From a virus: a stretch of 29,852 bases of DNA. Shown here piece by piece: positions 13,581-22,004 of the stretch; within the stretch, counting starts at the first letter, position 1, and each line of letters starts with the position of its first letter. Made by a program: the position numbers and the translations under genes. A model generated the notes under the pieces. That model did no database searches and had not been told where the DNA came from. It was given only the letters and a program-made list of their open reading frames with translations. Location: positions 1-29,852 of the IMG/VR virus record IMGVR_UViG_3300023109_000086; one strand, 5' to 3'.

Positions 13581-14639
13581 TTATACCTCTAAATGAATTG
13601 CTTCATTATATAATGTACGCATCAAATTGTCAAGCTTTTTCTTTGGTACATCGTCTGACATATTTTCAATATATTTTGACAAAATTGTTACTGTGTCTTC
13701 TGCCTCATTCACAACCTCATCATCTTCCAACCCAAGATTGATTGTGTCCTCAACGATCCGAATATTGATCGGCTCATGCTTATACAGGTTATCAAGCATC
13801 ATATCAAACCAGTAAGGGTTGTTGACAGTTTGCTTCACCACCTTAACATAAGTGTCTTTATATTGACTGAAGTCGATGTTGGTGAAGTCTTCCATAGACT
13901 TACCTTCATCATCATAGTAAACTTTATGGAACATCGAGAAGGGGTTACGAATAAACTCAATCTCCCGAGTTTCTGTGTCGTAAATATGGAAACCTTTTGG
14001 ATCTTGGTAGTCAGACCAAGTAATCTCGTATGGACAACCAAGATAGTGAATATTTTCCTTACTGTTCTTGTGGTGGAAGTGGCCAGAGAATACATGCTCA
14101 AACCGCTTAAACATCTCCATATCCATACCGTGTTCGTTTGCCATACCCCGCATCATCATCATTCCAGAGATCTCAAGGTGTCCCATCATAACAGAAGCTG
14201 TTGTTGTTTTCATAGAATCAACAGCATGGGCATAGTTTGAGTTGTTGATCCAAGGCATCATCAGTATATCAGAACCATCAAACTCCACAGTCTCTGGCTC
14301 GTCATAAAACTTGACATTATGCTGATCGAACAATTCTTTCATAGAATTGATCTCGTTCGTGTTTTTATATGGCACATCGTGGTTGCCAATAATGACATGC
14401 AGGTCTAGATTCATATCAACACAACGATTGATAAATTTATCTTTGAGGCGACGCAGAGTTGTATAATTGATATACTTACGGCGATCTACAATATCACCAA
14501 GGTGGATAATCGTATCAATGCCAAATTCTTCAAGATACGGAAAAAACAGTTCATCGTGAAACTTACTGAAATAATCTAAGAATACTTGGCTGTCATTTCT
14601 GGCACCCCAATGGGTGTCTGTAATCAATGCAATTTTCAT
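13581..14639 (-). CDS. 47: Recombination endonuclease subunit gp47 (Mre11/SbcD-like)
   Basis: A 352-residue metallophosphoesterase nuclease, the partner of gp46. The five phosphoesterase motifs are in order: DTHWG (8-12), GDIVDRR (48-54), GNHD (85-88), GHLE and GHFHHKN. T4 gp47 has 339 residues. It trims DNA ends to expose single strands that UvsX, loaded by UvsY, can coat. It lies between 55 and 46 in the uvsY operon, 10 nt after the gene 55 frame. Confidence 0.97.
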   Translation of the reverse strand: MKIALITDTHWGARNDSQVFLDYFSKFHDELFFPYLEEFGIDTIIHLGDIVDRRKYINYTTLRRLKDKFINRCVDMNLDLHVIIGNHDVPYKNTNEINSMKELFDQHNVKFYDEPETVEFDGSDILMMPWINNSNYAHAVDSMKTTTASVMMGHLEISGMMMMRGMANEHGMDMEMFKRFEHVFSGHFHHKNSKENIHYLGCPYEITWSDYQDPKGFHIYDTETREIEFIRNPFSMFHKVYYDDEGKSMEDFTNIDFSQYKDTYVKVVKQTVNNPYWFDMMLDNLYKHEPINIRIVEDTINLGLEDDEVVNEAEDTVTILSKYIENMSDDVPKKKLDNLMRTLYNEAIHLEV

Positions 14640-14649
14640 AATTTAATTC

Positions 14650-15204
14650 TCACTCTTCTTCAATAATGCGTTTCTTCTTCACCTTCTTACGTTTATTTTG
14701 TTCAAAGTTTTCTACAAAGTTTGATACATAATCTTCGTTCCAGTCATTGACTTTAGAATTAGAAGTATAGTCTGTACCAGCATCATGAGCCTGAGAGTCA
14801 GACGTCTCGCCAAAGAGTGTCGCTTGTTCAGTGGCTTTCATTTTTACATACAAATATTTCTTCTCTTTCTGGATACGACGAAGAAAGGCATAGTAAATAA
14901 TTTGTGTGAAGTATGCGAAAGGGTTTTTACTCTTCTCAGGATTGAAGTTGTCAATATACTGTAGACAGTTTTCAACCCCATCCATAATCATATCTTCACG
15001 GAAAGAGTAGTTGATAAAGTTTGGTTTATAGGATAAGTGAGTGGCAATTTTAATAATGCAATCAGCAACATAAAATGGAACATTTGGTCGCTCTTTACCA
15101 GCTTGCGCTGCTTCGGCAATCATTTCTCGATATTCGATCATTGCTTGTAGAAATGCTTTATTGTCCACATAATATGGTCTTTTCTTTTTATCTTTAGCAG
15201 CCAT
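14650..15204 (-). CDS. 55: Late-transcription sigma factor gp55
   Basis: A 184-residue divergent sigma factor that directs host RNA polymerase to TATAAATA late promoters, several of which are visible in this window. PYYVDNKAFLQAM near the N-terminus, the central FREDMIMDGVENCLQYIDNFNPEKSKNPFAYFTQIIYYAFLRRIQKEKK stretch (read in parts) correspond to sigma regions 2.1-2.4. T4 gp55 (185 residues) ends in a hydrophobic/acidic tail that binds the sliding clamp. Here the C-terminus is highly charged and ends RIIEEE, so that tail appears to be absent. It shares one base with the upstream gene (TAATG). Confidence 0.94.
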   Translation of the reverse strand: MAAKDKKKRPYYVDNKAFLQAMIEYREMIAEAAQAGKERPNVPFYVADCIIKIATHLSYKPNFINYSFREDMIMDGVENCLQYIDNFNPEKSKNPFAYFTQIIYYAFLRRIQKEKKYLYVKMKATEQATLFGETSDSQAHDAGTDYTSNSKVNDWNEDYVSNFVENFEQNKRKKVKKKRIIEEE

Positions 15205-15572
15205 TAGTGTAATCTCCCCCTGCTCTTCTCAATAAAAGACTGTATAACATCATCATACTCGTCATCTTCTGGGGAGTCAACCCCAAATTCTATTGGATCG
15301 TTCAACTTTTTGATTTTCTCCATACTGTCAAGATAGTGATTCTCTAGTTCTTCATGAACCTCAGCATTTACAATAACGTGATCATTCCTAACAGGAACAA
15401 CAACAGGCTCTGTTCCCAGAGGTATCCAATATGTTAACGCTGTCCCCCTGTATCCTTCTGTAATTTGAGTTTCTAACTTGAGTGGGTCAGAAATACTTGT
15501 GTGGGTTTTTGTTTCACCAAGAACCTCACCACAAATGTTTTCCCCACTAACTAGCCTTAGCATTTTAATCAT
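15204..15572 (-). CDS. Small conserved-looking protein between uvsW and 55
   Basis: A 122-residue protein of unknown function. The N-terminus, MLRLVSGENICGEVLGE, has the strand-turn-strand pattern with a GE-x-x-x-GEV core found in Sm-like and other small beta-barrels. A longer strand-rich region (ALTYWIPLGTEPVVVPV) and an acidic helical tail follow. I recall similar small genes near uvsW/55 in marine T4-like phages but cannot name a function. It overlaps uvsW by 8 nt and 55 by one. Confidence 0.65.
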   Translation of the reverse strand: MIKMLRLVSGENICGEVLGETKTHTSISDPLKLETQITEGYRGTALTYWIPLGTEPVVVPVRNDHVIVNAEVHEELENHYLDSMEKIKKLNDPIEFGVDSPEDDEYDDVIQSFIEKSRGRLH

Positions 15573-17037
15573 TGTTATTTAACCTTATGTTATACATCTT
15601 GTATTCAAATTGTTCGTCGTTATACATTTTAACTCTCTCAGCGAAGTGCTTCAGAGTATGGTTAATTTGGGATTTATACTGCAAGTTATCTGATATATCA
15701 TACAGAGTTGCAGATTCTTTATTGTCACCCTTTCGAAGCGCTCTACCTATTGACTGTAGAGTGCGTACCCTTGATTTAGAAGGGGAAGCAAATATAACAT
15801 TATGTAAGTTTCTAATGTTAATACCTGTCGAGAAAGTCCCGTAGCTCGCAACGATAATAGCGTCATTTTGAGTCTCAGTGATTCCTCTAATTTCTTCCCG
15901 AACAGTTGCGTCCACACCACCATATACAAAAAATACTTTCCTGCCATCTTCAACCTCATCCTTAATCATATCGTGAAGAAGCTTACCATGCTTCTCCACA
16001 TATTGGAATAGTAATAGTGTATTACCTTTTCTTGTAATAGTCAAGTTCTTTATAAAATTATTTCGAGCCTCGTTACCAACTAGAAAGTCCATCTCATCCT
16101 GATACTTCGCCTTACTGATCAACTTACACGTCTGGTCATCATACTTGAGTGTGAGACACTTGATTCGAAATGATGATAGAGTCTTGTTTTCAATAAGTTC
16201 TTTGGTCTGGACAACCCTCATCACGGGACCAAATAACCCCTCAAGAACAAGCTTGTTCGTCTGAGTGCCGTCGAGAGAGCCTGTGAAGCCGAATCTATAC
16301 TTACAATTGTCGAGTTTCTCCATAATCTTAGTGAGAGAGGTTGCCTTGAACAAATGCGCCTCGTCGCCGATCACAATATCAAATTGATCGAAGTAGGATT
16401 TTGGTTGTTTGTATATGGATTGCCATGTAGAGATATAAATTTGTGCTTCTTCTGAATTTTTCTCTTGACCACCGACGATTAAATGAGTATAATAAAACTG
16501 TACTTCTTTAGAATAATCTTTAAAATCATTATCCATTTGGTACACTAATGATGTGGTGGGTACAATTACCAGAGCTTTCTTCTGGGACTTTCTCATGTAA
16601 AATCGCAGAAGACAATAAATTATGAAAGACTTACCACTCGCCGTAGGCGAGAGAATTAATGCTCTGTGATTTCTGATGGCGTGGGCAACTGCCCGAAGCT
16701 GATAATCTCTCAGCTGATACTCTCCATCGTTCAAGTATTTAGCCAACCCATTGAGAGGGATGTCTAGAGTTTCAAGTAAGTCGTCGTGATAGACTAGCTC
16801 ATATCCTCGCTCTTCACAAAAATATTCCAAACGTTTTGTTAATCCAGAATACATCAGTTGGGTGTTCACATTAAACAAACGGATCTTGCCGTCCCAAACT
16901 TTATTTCGGACAGCTGGCATAAATTTGGCTCCAGGAACCTCAAAGGTGAAATACTCTGATATTTCCATAGCGGTTCCACGATCACATTCTAGTTTGATGT
17001 GGACTTCAGACTTCTTGTATACGTGGATCTTTTCCAT
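15565..17037 (-). CDS. uvsW: UvsW RNA-DNA / DNA helicase
   Basis: A 490-residue superfamily 2 helicase, matching T4 UvsW (503). The N-terminal domain (1-100) precedes the motor: motif I SPTASGKS (130-137), motif II GDEAH (224-228), motif III GFTGSL, and motif VI QSIGRALRKG near the C-terminus. UvsW unwinds R-loops and branched recombination intermediates and, in T4, helps switch from origin-dependent to recombination-dependent replication. It lies directly downstream of uvsY in the same transcript. Confidence 0.96.
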   Translation of the reverse strand: MEKIHVYKKSEVHIKLECDRGTAMEISEYFTFEVPGAKFMPAVRNKVWDGKIRLFNVNTQLMYSGLTKRLEYFCEERGYELVYHDDLLETLDIPLNGLAKYLNDGEYQLRDYQLRAVAHAIRNHRALILSPTASGKSFIIYCLLRFYMRKSQKKALVIVPTTSLVYQMDNDFKDYSKEVQFYYTHLIVGGQEKNSEEAQIYISTWQSIYKQPKSYFDQFDIVIGDEAHLFKATSLTKIMEKLDNCKYRFGFTGSLDGTQTNKLVLEGLFGPVMRVVQTKELIENKTLSSFRIKCLTLKYDDQTCKLISKAKYQDEMDFLVGNEARNNFIKNLTITRKGNTLLLFQYVEKHGKLLHDMIKDEVEDGRKVFFVYGGVDATVREEIRGITETQNDAIIVASYGTFSTGINIRNLHNVIFASPSKSRVRTLQSIGRALRKGDNKESATLYDISDNLQYKSQINHTLKHFAERVKMYNDEQFEYKMYNIRLNNND

Positions 17038-17038
17038 A

Positions 17039-17470
17039 TTACCCCATAGTAAATTTCATCCAATCAATTGAGTTCTTGATCTGATACCCACGATTGTTGA
17101 TTTGCCTGATAACAGCATCGAGGTAATTTACCTTTTCTTCCTGCATAGCAAGCTTGAGGGTTGCAGAGATCATCATATCATCTGATTCGATATATGTTTC
17201 TACTTCGTTCTTTAGTATTTTCTTGTAGATCTGTGGACGACCAAATTCCTCAAGCTCATCTCTATCCATCTCACCGAGATAATATTCTAAGAGTCTTCGC
17301 TTGGTTTTCTTGTATTCTGCCCGCAACTTATTATACACAAACTTCTCAGCTGTGTACATCTTTAAATATTTGTTGTGTTTGATTGGTATATTTGAGCTTT
17401 CAATGCCAAGCTCTGTCGTATCCATTTTGCAATCTTTATCCCACTCATTCATAATATCTTCAAGCTTCAT
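17039..17470 (-). CDS. uvsY: UvsY recombination mediator
   Basis: A 143-residue helical protein (T4 UvsY: 137). The N-terminal MKLEDIMNEWDKDCKMDTTELGIES pattern, the basic helical middle region with RRLLEYYLG, and the C-terminal DAVIRQINNRGYQIKN match UvsY. It loads the UvsX recombinase on single-stranded DNA covered by gp32. It opens a long operon behind a consensus promoter, with AGGAAC about 5 nt before the ATG. Confidence 0.92.
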   Translation of the reverse strand: MKLEDIMNEWDKDCKMDTTELGIESSNIPIKHNKYLKMYTAEKFVYNKLRAEYKKTKRRLLEYYLGEMDRDELEEFGRPQIYKKILKNEVETYIESDDMMISATLKLAMQEEKVNYLDAVIRQINNRGYQIKNSIDWMKFTMG

Positions 17471-17501
17471 TCAGTTCCTCACATGTTAAAACAAATAATA
17501 T

Positions 17502-17530
17502 AGTATAGCGTATTATTTTATTTTAGTCAA
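17502..17530 (-). promoter_or_regulatory. Sigma70-type promoter for the uvsY operon
   Basis: TTGACT (17530-17525), a 17-nt spacer and TATACT (17507-17502) lie 32 nt before the uvsY start. The -35 box overlaps the end of the upstream virion gene. It would drive uvsY through the dioxygenase/glycosyltransferase pair, as no other clear promoter interrupts that run. Confidence 0.72.
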
Positions 17531-18040
17531 CTCATATTTTCTATACGCAAATGTGGCATCTCCAACCATAGGCACTATGTTGGTTTCTTCAATATTGAAT
17601 TCTGGGATATTGAGGCTTACTGGATACAGGTCTACAAACTTCACTTCCATGTTGGGTTTGTATGATGCAGTAGTAACAATAAGTGTCCCGTCACTATAAA
17701 CATCACCCTGACGTTGAACACCTTGAGATATATCTGCACGCTGTTGGAAGTTGTCTGGATAACCAAGCCCGATCATCCAGTTATAAACTTCTGAGAAATT
17801 TTCTAGATCTTCATCAATACGGAATCTAACAGTCAATAACCCAAATGACAGTTTATCTCCAGGAACAGGCAGTTTGATAAAAGTGTTATCTACTGTGTCA
17901 ATCTGACCAAGTGTCATGTCGGGGATATTAGCTGATGTACAGAAATAACTTACATGCGGAAGTTTGTTGATCACAAACTTAAACCCTACAGGAGAAAGAA
18001 AAGACTTGTTTTCGATATCGGTTTGATTAAGGGTTGCCAT
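17513..18040 (-). CDS. Tail-tube-fold virion protein (gp19-like, in the place of gene 3)
   Basis: A 175-residue structural protein with the tube-protein pattern of T4-type phages: GFKFVINKLPHVSYFC, then NIPDMTLGQ, KLPVPGDKLSFG, and the signature RIDEDLENFSEVYNWMIGLGYP in the middle. The same DED-x-N-x-W-x-GLGxP signature marks gp19, gp48 and gp54 relatives. As I recall the marine T4-like order, gene 3 (tail completion, 176 residues in T4) sits here between 23 and uvsY, so a tail-terminator role is possible. The ATG at 18040 has a strong GGAGGT. It is the only virion gene downstream of the gene 23 terminator. Confidence 0.7.
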   Translation of the reverse strand: MATLNQTDIENKSFLSPVGFKFVINKLPHVSYFCTSANIPDMTLGQIDTVDNTFIKLPVPGDKLSFGLLTVRFRIDEDLENFSEVYNWMIGLGYPDNFQQRADISQGVQRQGDVYSDGTLIVTTASYKPNMEVKFVDLYPVSLNIPEFNIEETNIVPMVGDATFAYRKYELTKIK

Positions 18041-18062
18041 TATTACCTCCAGAATTACTTAG

Positions 18063-18070
18063 TATTTAGG
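18063..18070 (-). promoter_or_regulatory. Possible weak late promoter box
   Basis: CCTAAATA on the minus strand matches 6 of 8 positions of TATAAATA. It stands between the gene 23 terminator and the tube-fold gene, 22 nt before its start codon, where a new late start would be needed. Weak on sequence alone. Confidence 0.35.
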
Positions 18071-18073
18071 CAA

Positions 18074-18098
18074 TAAAAAAGGGCGACCGAAGCCGCCC
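18074..18098 (-). terminator. Intrinsic terminator after gene 23
   Basis: On the minus strand GGGCGGC pairs with GTCGCCC (one G-U pair) around a TTCG tetraloop, followed directly by TTTTTTATT. It lies 37 nt after the major capsid gene and should end or weaken the heavy capsid transcript. This is the clearest terminator in the window. Confidence 0.9.
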
Positions 18099-18134
18099 AG
18101 TTTTATAGTCATAGATCGGTTAGCCCGATTCTTA

Positions 18135-19454
18135 TTACATAAGGTTAGTAACGTTGACTTTTCTGTAGTAGATGTTTTTCTTCGCAGCGTCGACGGCACC
18201 GTCAGCGGCAGAAGTTGCAAATGGGTTAGCAACCATACCGTAACGAGTTTTAAAGCCGATTTTTGGCTGGAAGGTGTTTTCACCTACCGCACGAACCATT
18301 TGCAGCGGCACGTATGGGCAGTAGAACAGACCAGCGTCAAACGCCGATGTACCTTTGTAGCCCATTGTGTAGAAGTTACCTGTTGCATATGGATCGATGT
18401 ATACTTTGATACGACCGTTCAGAACACCAGCAAAAGTATTGCCTGTGTCATCTACATTCAGGTTGTTCGACAGAGCTGGGGTGTAATCAAGAACACCAGC
18501 CATGTTCAAAGCAGAAGCAACATCAGAAGAAGTAATCATGATGTTACCTTTACCTCTACGAGTTGCTTTTGCAATCGCATTGGCGTCACGCTCGATCTGG
18601 AAGATCAGACCTTTGAATTTCTCAACTGACCAACGACCATTCGAGTCGGTGTCCAGATCGAAAGTACCAGCAGTGGTTGTATCTGTTTGAGCACCAGCAG
18701 CAGCTGTCATGTTGATCGAACGGATAACTTCACGGTTGATTTCTGCCAAGATTTCAGTAGACAAGATATTCGACAGTTCTGTTTCAGCATCAAGACCGTG
18801 AACGGCTTTGAGATCCTGAGCGAGTTCCATTGAATACTCTGCTTTCAGCGCACGAGAAACAGCTGTTACGCTTACTTTCTCGATTGAGAATGCCATCTCT
18901 TGGAATGCGTTGGTAGCGCCATCGCCCAGAGCTTCAGCATCAGAACGAGCCATACCAGTAGAAGTAGTATAAGTACCAGTTCCTGGGTTTGTGCCTGTCT
19001 GTGTTGTATACGAAGCAGTGTTACCAGCTGCAGAAGCAGAGTGGTTTGTATCAGCTTCGTTAAACAGAGCTTCAGCACCGCCTTGACCTTCATAACGTGA
19101 ACGCATTGCGAAGATCAGTCCTGTTGGACCACTCATTGGCTGAACGCCAGCAACATCGTATGCGATCATGTTTGGAGCCGAGCGACGGATCAAAGAGATC
19201 AGTACTGGGTCAAACGTATCGATTGCGCCATCAGCAGCACTGGAGCTGGAAGCGCCCATTGCGTTTGTTGGAGCTGCTTCACCCAAAAGTGATTGGTTGA
19301 AATTGCCGCCCAATTGCATTGCTTGCTCACGGGCTGCATTCTGTTGGTTTTCCAGAAGCGTTGCTGTTACGCTGCGCTTATGGGGGTCTTTGATGGCATC
19401 AAGTTCTGGGTGCTCCAGAATCGGTTGCCACTTCTGTACAAGATTGTCAGACAT
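18135..19454 (-). CDS. 23: Major capsid protein gp23
   Basis: The 439-residue precursor of the HK97-fold capsid protein (T4: 521). The conserved run LIRRSAPNMIAYDVAGVQPMSGPTG (in parts) and FAMRSRYEGQ are diagnostic of gp23. The N-terminal scaffold-like segment is likely removed by the gp21 protease; a candidate cleavage is after E59 in QSLLGE, ahead of an Ala/Ser-rich stretch, by analogy with the T4 cleavage after an I/L-x-E site. Later strands (GRIKVYIDPYAT, GLFYCPYVPLQMVRAVG, PKIGFKTRYG) are standard. It has its own late promoter and a strong terminator. Confidence 0.98.
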   Translation of the reverse strand: MSDNLVQKWQPILEHPELDAIKDPHKRSVTATLLENQQNAAREQAMQLGGNFNQSLLGEAAPTNAMGASSSSAADGAIDTFDPVLISLIRRSAPNMIAYDVAGVQPMSGPTGLIFAMRSRYEGQGGAEALFNEADTNHSASAAGNTASYTTQTGTNPGTGTYTTSTGMARSDAEALGDGATNAFQEMAFSIEKVSVTAVSRALKAEYSMELAQDLKAVHGLDAETELSNILSTEILAEINREVIRSINMTAAAGAQTDTTTAGTFDLDTDSNGRWSVEKFKGLIFQIERDANAIAKATRRGKGNIMITSSDVASALNMAGVLDYTPALSNNLNVDDTGNTFAGVLNGRIKVYIDPYATGNFYTMGYKGTSAFDAGLFYCPYVPLQMVRAVGENTFQPKIGFKTRYGMVANPFATSAADGAVDAAKKNIYYRKVNVTNLM

Positions 19455-19494
19455 GTTAGGTTCTCCTTTCGGTAATCTACCTTTTTACAATTAT

Positions 19495-19502
19495 TATTTA
19501 TA
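19495..19502 (-). promoter_or_regulatory. T4-type late promoter for gene 23
   Basis: Exact TATAAATA on the minus strand, 40 nt before the gene 23 start codon and just after the gene 22 stop. Confidence 0.85.
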
Positions 19503-19507
19503 AAATA

Positions 19508-20602
19508 TTACTTTTTAGCGGTTCTTGAAATGGCATCCATGTAAGCCGCCATAGAAGGATCAACTGCAACAGCAGAAGTTTCTTCGTCAAGCTCAAGTGG
19601 CTCATCATCCATTGCGAAGTTCTCAGTCAAAGAACCAGTAGTTTCTTCTGCAGTCTCTGCAAAATATGATTCTTTGATTGTTGAGAGTTTATCGGCATAC
19701 TGCTCAGCATCTTCAAACTCTACACCTTCAGCAAGAGATTGCAGCTTTTCACACTGAGTTTCGGTAAGACCTTCTGAGATATCGTTAAATACCAGAGTTG
19801 CCTTTGCCTCTACCAATTCTTTACGCAGTTCAATGTTGCGGTCGATTTCTTCGTTCATAGAAGCATCTAATTCCTCAACCTTGGCTGCGAGTTCATCTAC
19901 TAAGTCAACTTTCTCTTCAGGAATGTCAACGTAGTTTTCTGCGAACAAGTTGCGGAGACCGCTCATGAAATTCTCTACGATTTCTGAACGAATGCCCTGC
20001 TCAACTGCCAGTTCATTTTCTTTCATCCACTCTTCAGCAACATACTCCAGATAATCGTCAAGGCGATTAGCCAGACCTTCGTGGATTTCTTCTTTATCTG
20101 CTTCAAGTTCTGCTTCGAGATCTACAGTAACAGTTTCAAGAATTTCGTTTACCTTTGAAACAACGGCTGCTTCAAAAATTGTGGTCGCTTGTGTTTTGAA
20201 GTCTTCTGTCAGTTCTTCCGAACCAAAGATAGCTTTGACGTCTTCTTCGACGTTGACATCAGCAGAAGTGATCTGTCTGATTTCACGGAAAGAAACTTCT
20301 TCCGCTTCAGCAATCGCTTCAAGCTCTTCTACGTCAAAACCTTCAGCTTTCATAGAAGCCATGATTTTACCGTAACCTGCTTGAAGATCTGCTTTCTTCA
20401 TACCCTTCATGGCACCAACCATAGCATTGATCATGCCAGTTTTAGTTGTTGGAGCTTTGGCTTGATTGGGTGCGCCTTTTTTAATTGTAGCAGCAACTTC
20501 TGCTGCAGCTGCGTCGCCATCCATTGGCTTCTCAGCTTTTGCTTCATCGAGAGTTGCTTCTGTTTCAAGCGCCTCTTCTTCAATTTTGTTTTCGTTATCC
20601 AT
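19508..20602 (-). CDS. 22: Prohead core scaffold protein gp22
   Basis: A 364-residue, very acidic, almost wholly helical protein with long Glu/Ala/Lys stretches, as expected for the internal assembly core that shapes the T4 prohead and is later cut to small peptides by gp21. Many Glu residues in hydrophobic-x-Glu settings offer cleavage sites. It is longer than T4 gp22 (269). It sits between 21 and 23, the invariant order, and is preceded by a late promoter. Confidence 0.92.
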   Translation of the reverse strand: MDNENKIEEEALETEATLDEAKAEKPMDGDAAAAEVAATIKKGAPNQAKAPTTKTGMINAMVGAMKGMKKADLQAGYGKIMASMKAEGFDVEELEAIAEAEEVSFREIRQITSADVNVEEDVKAIFGSEELTEDFKTQATTIFEAAVVSKVNEILETVTVDLEAELEADKEEIHEGLANRLDDYLEYVAEEWMKENELAVEQGIRSEIVENFMSGLRNLFAENYVDIPEEKVDLVDELAAKVEELDASMNEEIDRNIELRKELVEAKATLVFNDISEGLTETQCEKLQSLAEGVEFEDAEQYADKLSTIKESYFAETAEETTGSLTENFAMDDEPLELDEETSAVAVDPSMAAYMDAISRTAKK

Positions 20603-20643
20603 TGGATTACTCCTCTGTAAAGTAGTTATCTCATATTACCATA

Positions 20644-20651
20644 TATTTATA
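20644..20651 (-). promoter_or_regulatory. T4-type late promoter for gene 22
   Basis: Exact TATAAATA on the minus strand in the gap between genes 21 and 22, 41 nt before the gene 22 start codon. Confidence 0.85.
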
Positions 20652-20656
20652 ATAAT

Positions 20657-21316
20657 TTAAAGTTTAGATAAAAAGTCTTTAAATACGTTCAATTTTGCCT
20701 CTTCCAATTCATGGCGAGAAGCTTTTTTAATGTCTGTTTGATAGTCGGCGATCTGCGCTTCACGAATAACGCCGTTTTCCCAAACCCACTCCTTGCTTTC
20801 CATAATACCATTTACAAAGGCATCTGGCGCAGATGGATCAGCAACAATATCCGCAGCAGTAGCCAAGTAGAAATCACCTTGCACTTCAGCTACACCTTGT
20901 TTATTTGTTTTAAGAGAACCCATACCACGAGATGAGACACCCAACTGTGCGCCCTCATCCATTAATGACTTAACAATTGCCCCATAGGGTGTTTCAGTCA
21001 TAATCTTTGCTCTTCCCATAAAGTTTGAACCATCACGTTTCAGTTCGGTGATCATATGGGAGACACGCTCAAGGTTAATAGTTGGACCAGAAGGGTGGCC
21101 AAGTTCACCATAAGCACGGTTTTTAGAAACATAAGACTCATTATATCTCTGGACTTCTTTGTCCAAAGTCTCTGCTGGGTAAACTCGACCATTGCGGTTC
21201 TTGATGTCCCCTTGCATGAAGACACCTTCAATCATATATTTCTTTTTCCCAGTCGCTTCACAAAGCTCCTCGGTTACATAATTGATTTCTTCATTTACTT
21301 CACAGATGAGTTTCAT
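20657..21316 (-). CDS. 21: Prohead core protease gp21
   Basis: A 219-residue prohead protease (T4 gp21: 212) of the herpes-assemblin-like fold. NRNGRVYP (40-47) and GELGHPSGP (70-78, likely catalytic H74) precede GVSSRGMGS (126-134, likely catalytic S128 or S129). These are the hallmark segments of phage maturation proteases. It cuts gp22, gp23 and other core proteins before DNA packaging. The ATG at 21316 has AAGGAAATGAG upstream. Confidence 0.95.
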   Translation of the reverse strand: MKLICEVNEEINYVTEELCEATGKKKYMIEGVFMQGDIKNRNGRVYPAETLDKEVQRYNESYVSKNRAYGELGHPSGPTINLERVSHMITELKRDGSNFMGRAKIMTETPYGAIVKSLMDEGAQLGVSSRGMGSLKTNKQGVAEVQGDFYLATAADIVADPSAPDAFVNGIMESKEWVWENGVIREAQIADYQTDIKKASRHELEEAKLNVFKDFLSKL

Positions 21317-21327
21317 TTCTCATTTCC

Positions 21328-21588
21328 TTATTGGTTATCGTAGTACGTTTTGCTGAGTTCGCTGAAGTATTCAGTGTTCGAACCGACCAGTCTGCATTTA
21401 ACATACGTCTCTTGTGTGTTACCGGCAGGACTCACATACGTCCTAATCCCAGAGGTTACAGTTCCTGCAGCATCTCTATAGTATTCGTCAGCTGTATTCG
21501 CTATAGCATTATTAGCTAATACGCCAAGAGTTGGAGCATTATCATACTCCCAAATACCATCAGATCCTGCGACTGCAACCCAAGCCAT
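21328..21588 (-). CDS. Small head-cluster protein of unknown function
   Basis: An 86-residue protein beginning MAWVAVAGSDGIWEYDNAP and ending in SELSKTYYDNQ, with strand-like segments (GIRTYV, TYVKCRLVG) and few charges. I do not recognise a named family. It sits between the prohead core genes and the protease, so it is probably a late virion or assembly protein, perhaps a minor head component. There is only a 3-nt gap to the upstream gene, so it is co-expressed. Confidence 0.65.
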   Translation of the reverse strand: MAWVAVAGSDGIWEYDNAPTLGVLANNAIANTADEYYRDAAGTVTSGIRTYVSPAGNTQETYVKCRLVGSNTEYFSELSKTYYDNQ

Positions 21589-21591
21589 TCT

Positions 21592-21798
21592 TTAGCTCTT
21601 AACTTCTTTGCGGTCGCCGCTAAACTGTGTGTCTGTTGCGACAGGATGTTTTTTCTTCTCAGGGTTTTTACCTTTGAGGTCATCCACCATTTCTTTTTCT
21701 TTTTTAGGAGTACCCTTTTCGGTATCCATTTCTTTGTAATCATCTGCATCGTTTGCAGCTTCTACAAAGGACTTAAACCTCTTGATCTTCATCTTCAT
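21592..21798 (-). CDS. Small lysine-rich protein in the place of prohead core gene 68
   Basis: A 68-residue hydrophilic protein with many Lys, Asp and Glu residues. The IKRFKSFVEAA start resembles the short amphipathic N-terminus of prohead core proteins. In T4 the order is 20-67-68-21, so position suggests a gp68 counterpart, though it is half the T4 length (141). ATG at 21798 directly abuts a GAAGGGG Shine-Dalgarno; the second ATG at 21792 has better spacing and may be the true start. It overlaps the gp67-like gene. Confidence 0.55.
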   Translation of the reverse strand: MKMKIKRFKSFVEAANDADDYKEMDTEKGTPKKEKEMVDDLKGKNPEKKKHPVATDTQFSGDRKEVKS

Positions 21799-21985
21799 CC
21801 CCTTCGATGTTTTGATCTTCAGCTTCGTCTTCTACTGACAGGAAGTTAGCAGCGACTTCGCTTTTTTTCAGTTCAACAGCATCCTTAACACGGTCCATCA
21901 AGAGGTCATTAACTGCCTTCTTGAATTCCAACCCATTACCGCTTGCTGCAAAATTAACAGCGTCTTGTGTGGTATATTCACTCAT
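21773..21985 (-). CDS. 67: Prohead core protein gp67-like
   Basis: A 70-residue protein with a helical N-terminal half (DLLMDRVKDAVELKKSEVAANFL) and an extremely acidic tail (EGDEDEDQEV). This matches T4 gp67 (80 residues), whose helix is followed by an Asp/Glu-only tail and which is cut to internal peptides in head maturation. It lies directly after the portal gene, as gene 67 does in T4, with a late promoter 20 nt before its start. Confidence 0.8.
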   Translation of the reverse strand: MSEYTTQDAVNFAASGNGLEFKKAVNDLLMDRVKDAVELKKSEVAANFLSVEDEAEDQNIEGDEDEDQEV

Positions 21986-22004
21986 AATAATCTCCTTTAG
22001 TACA

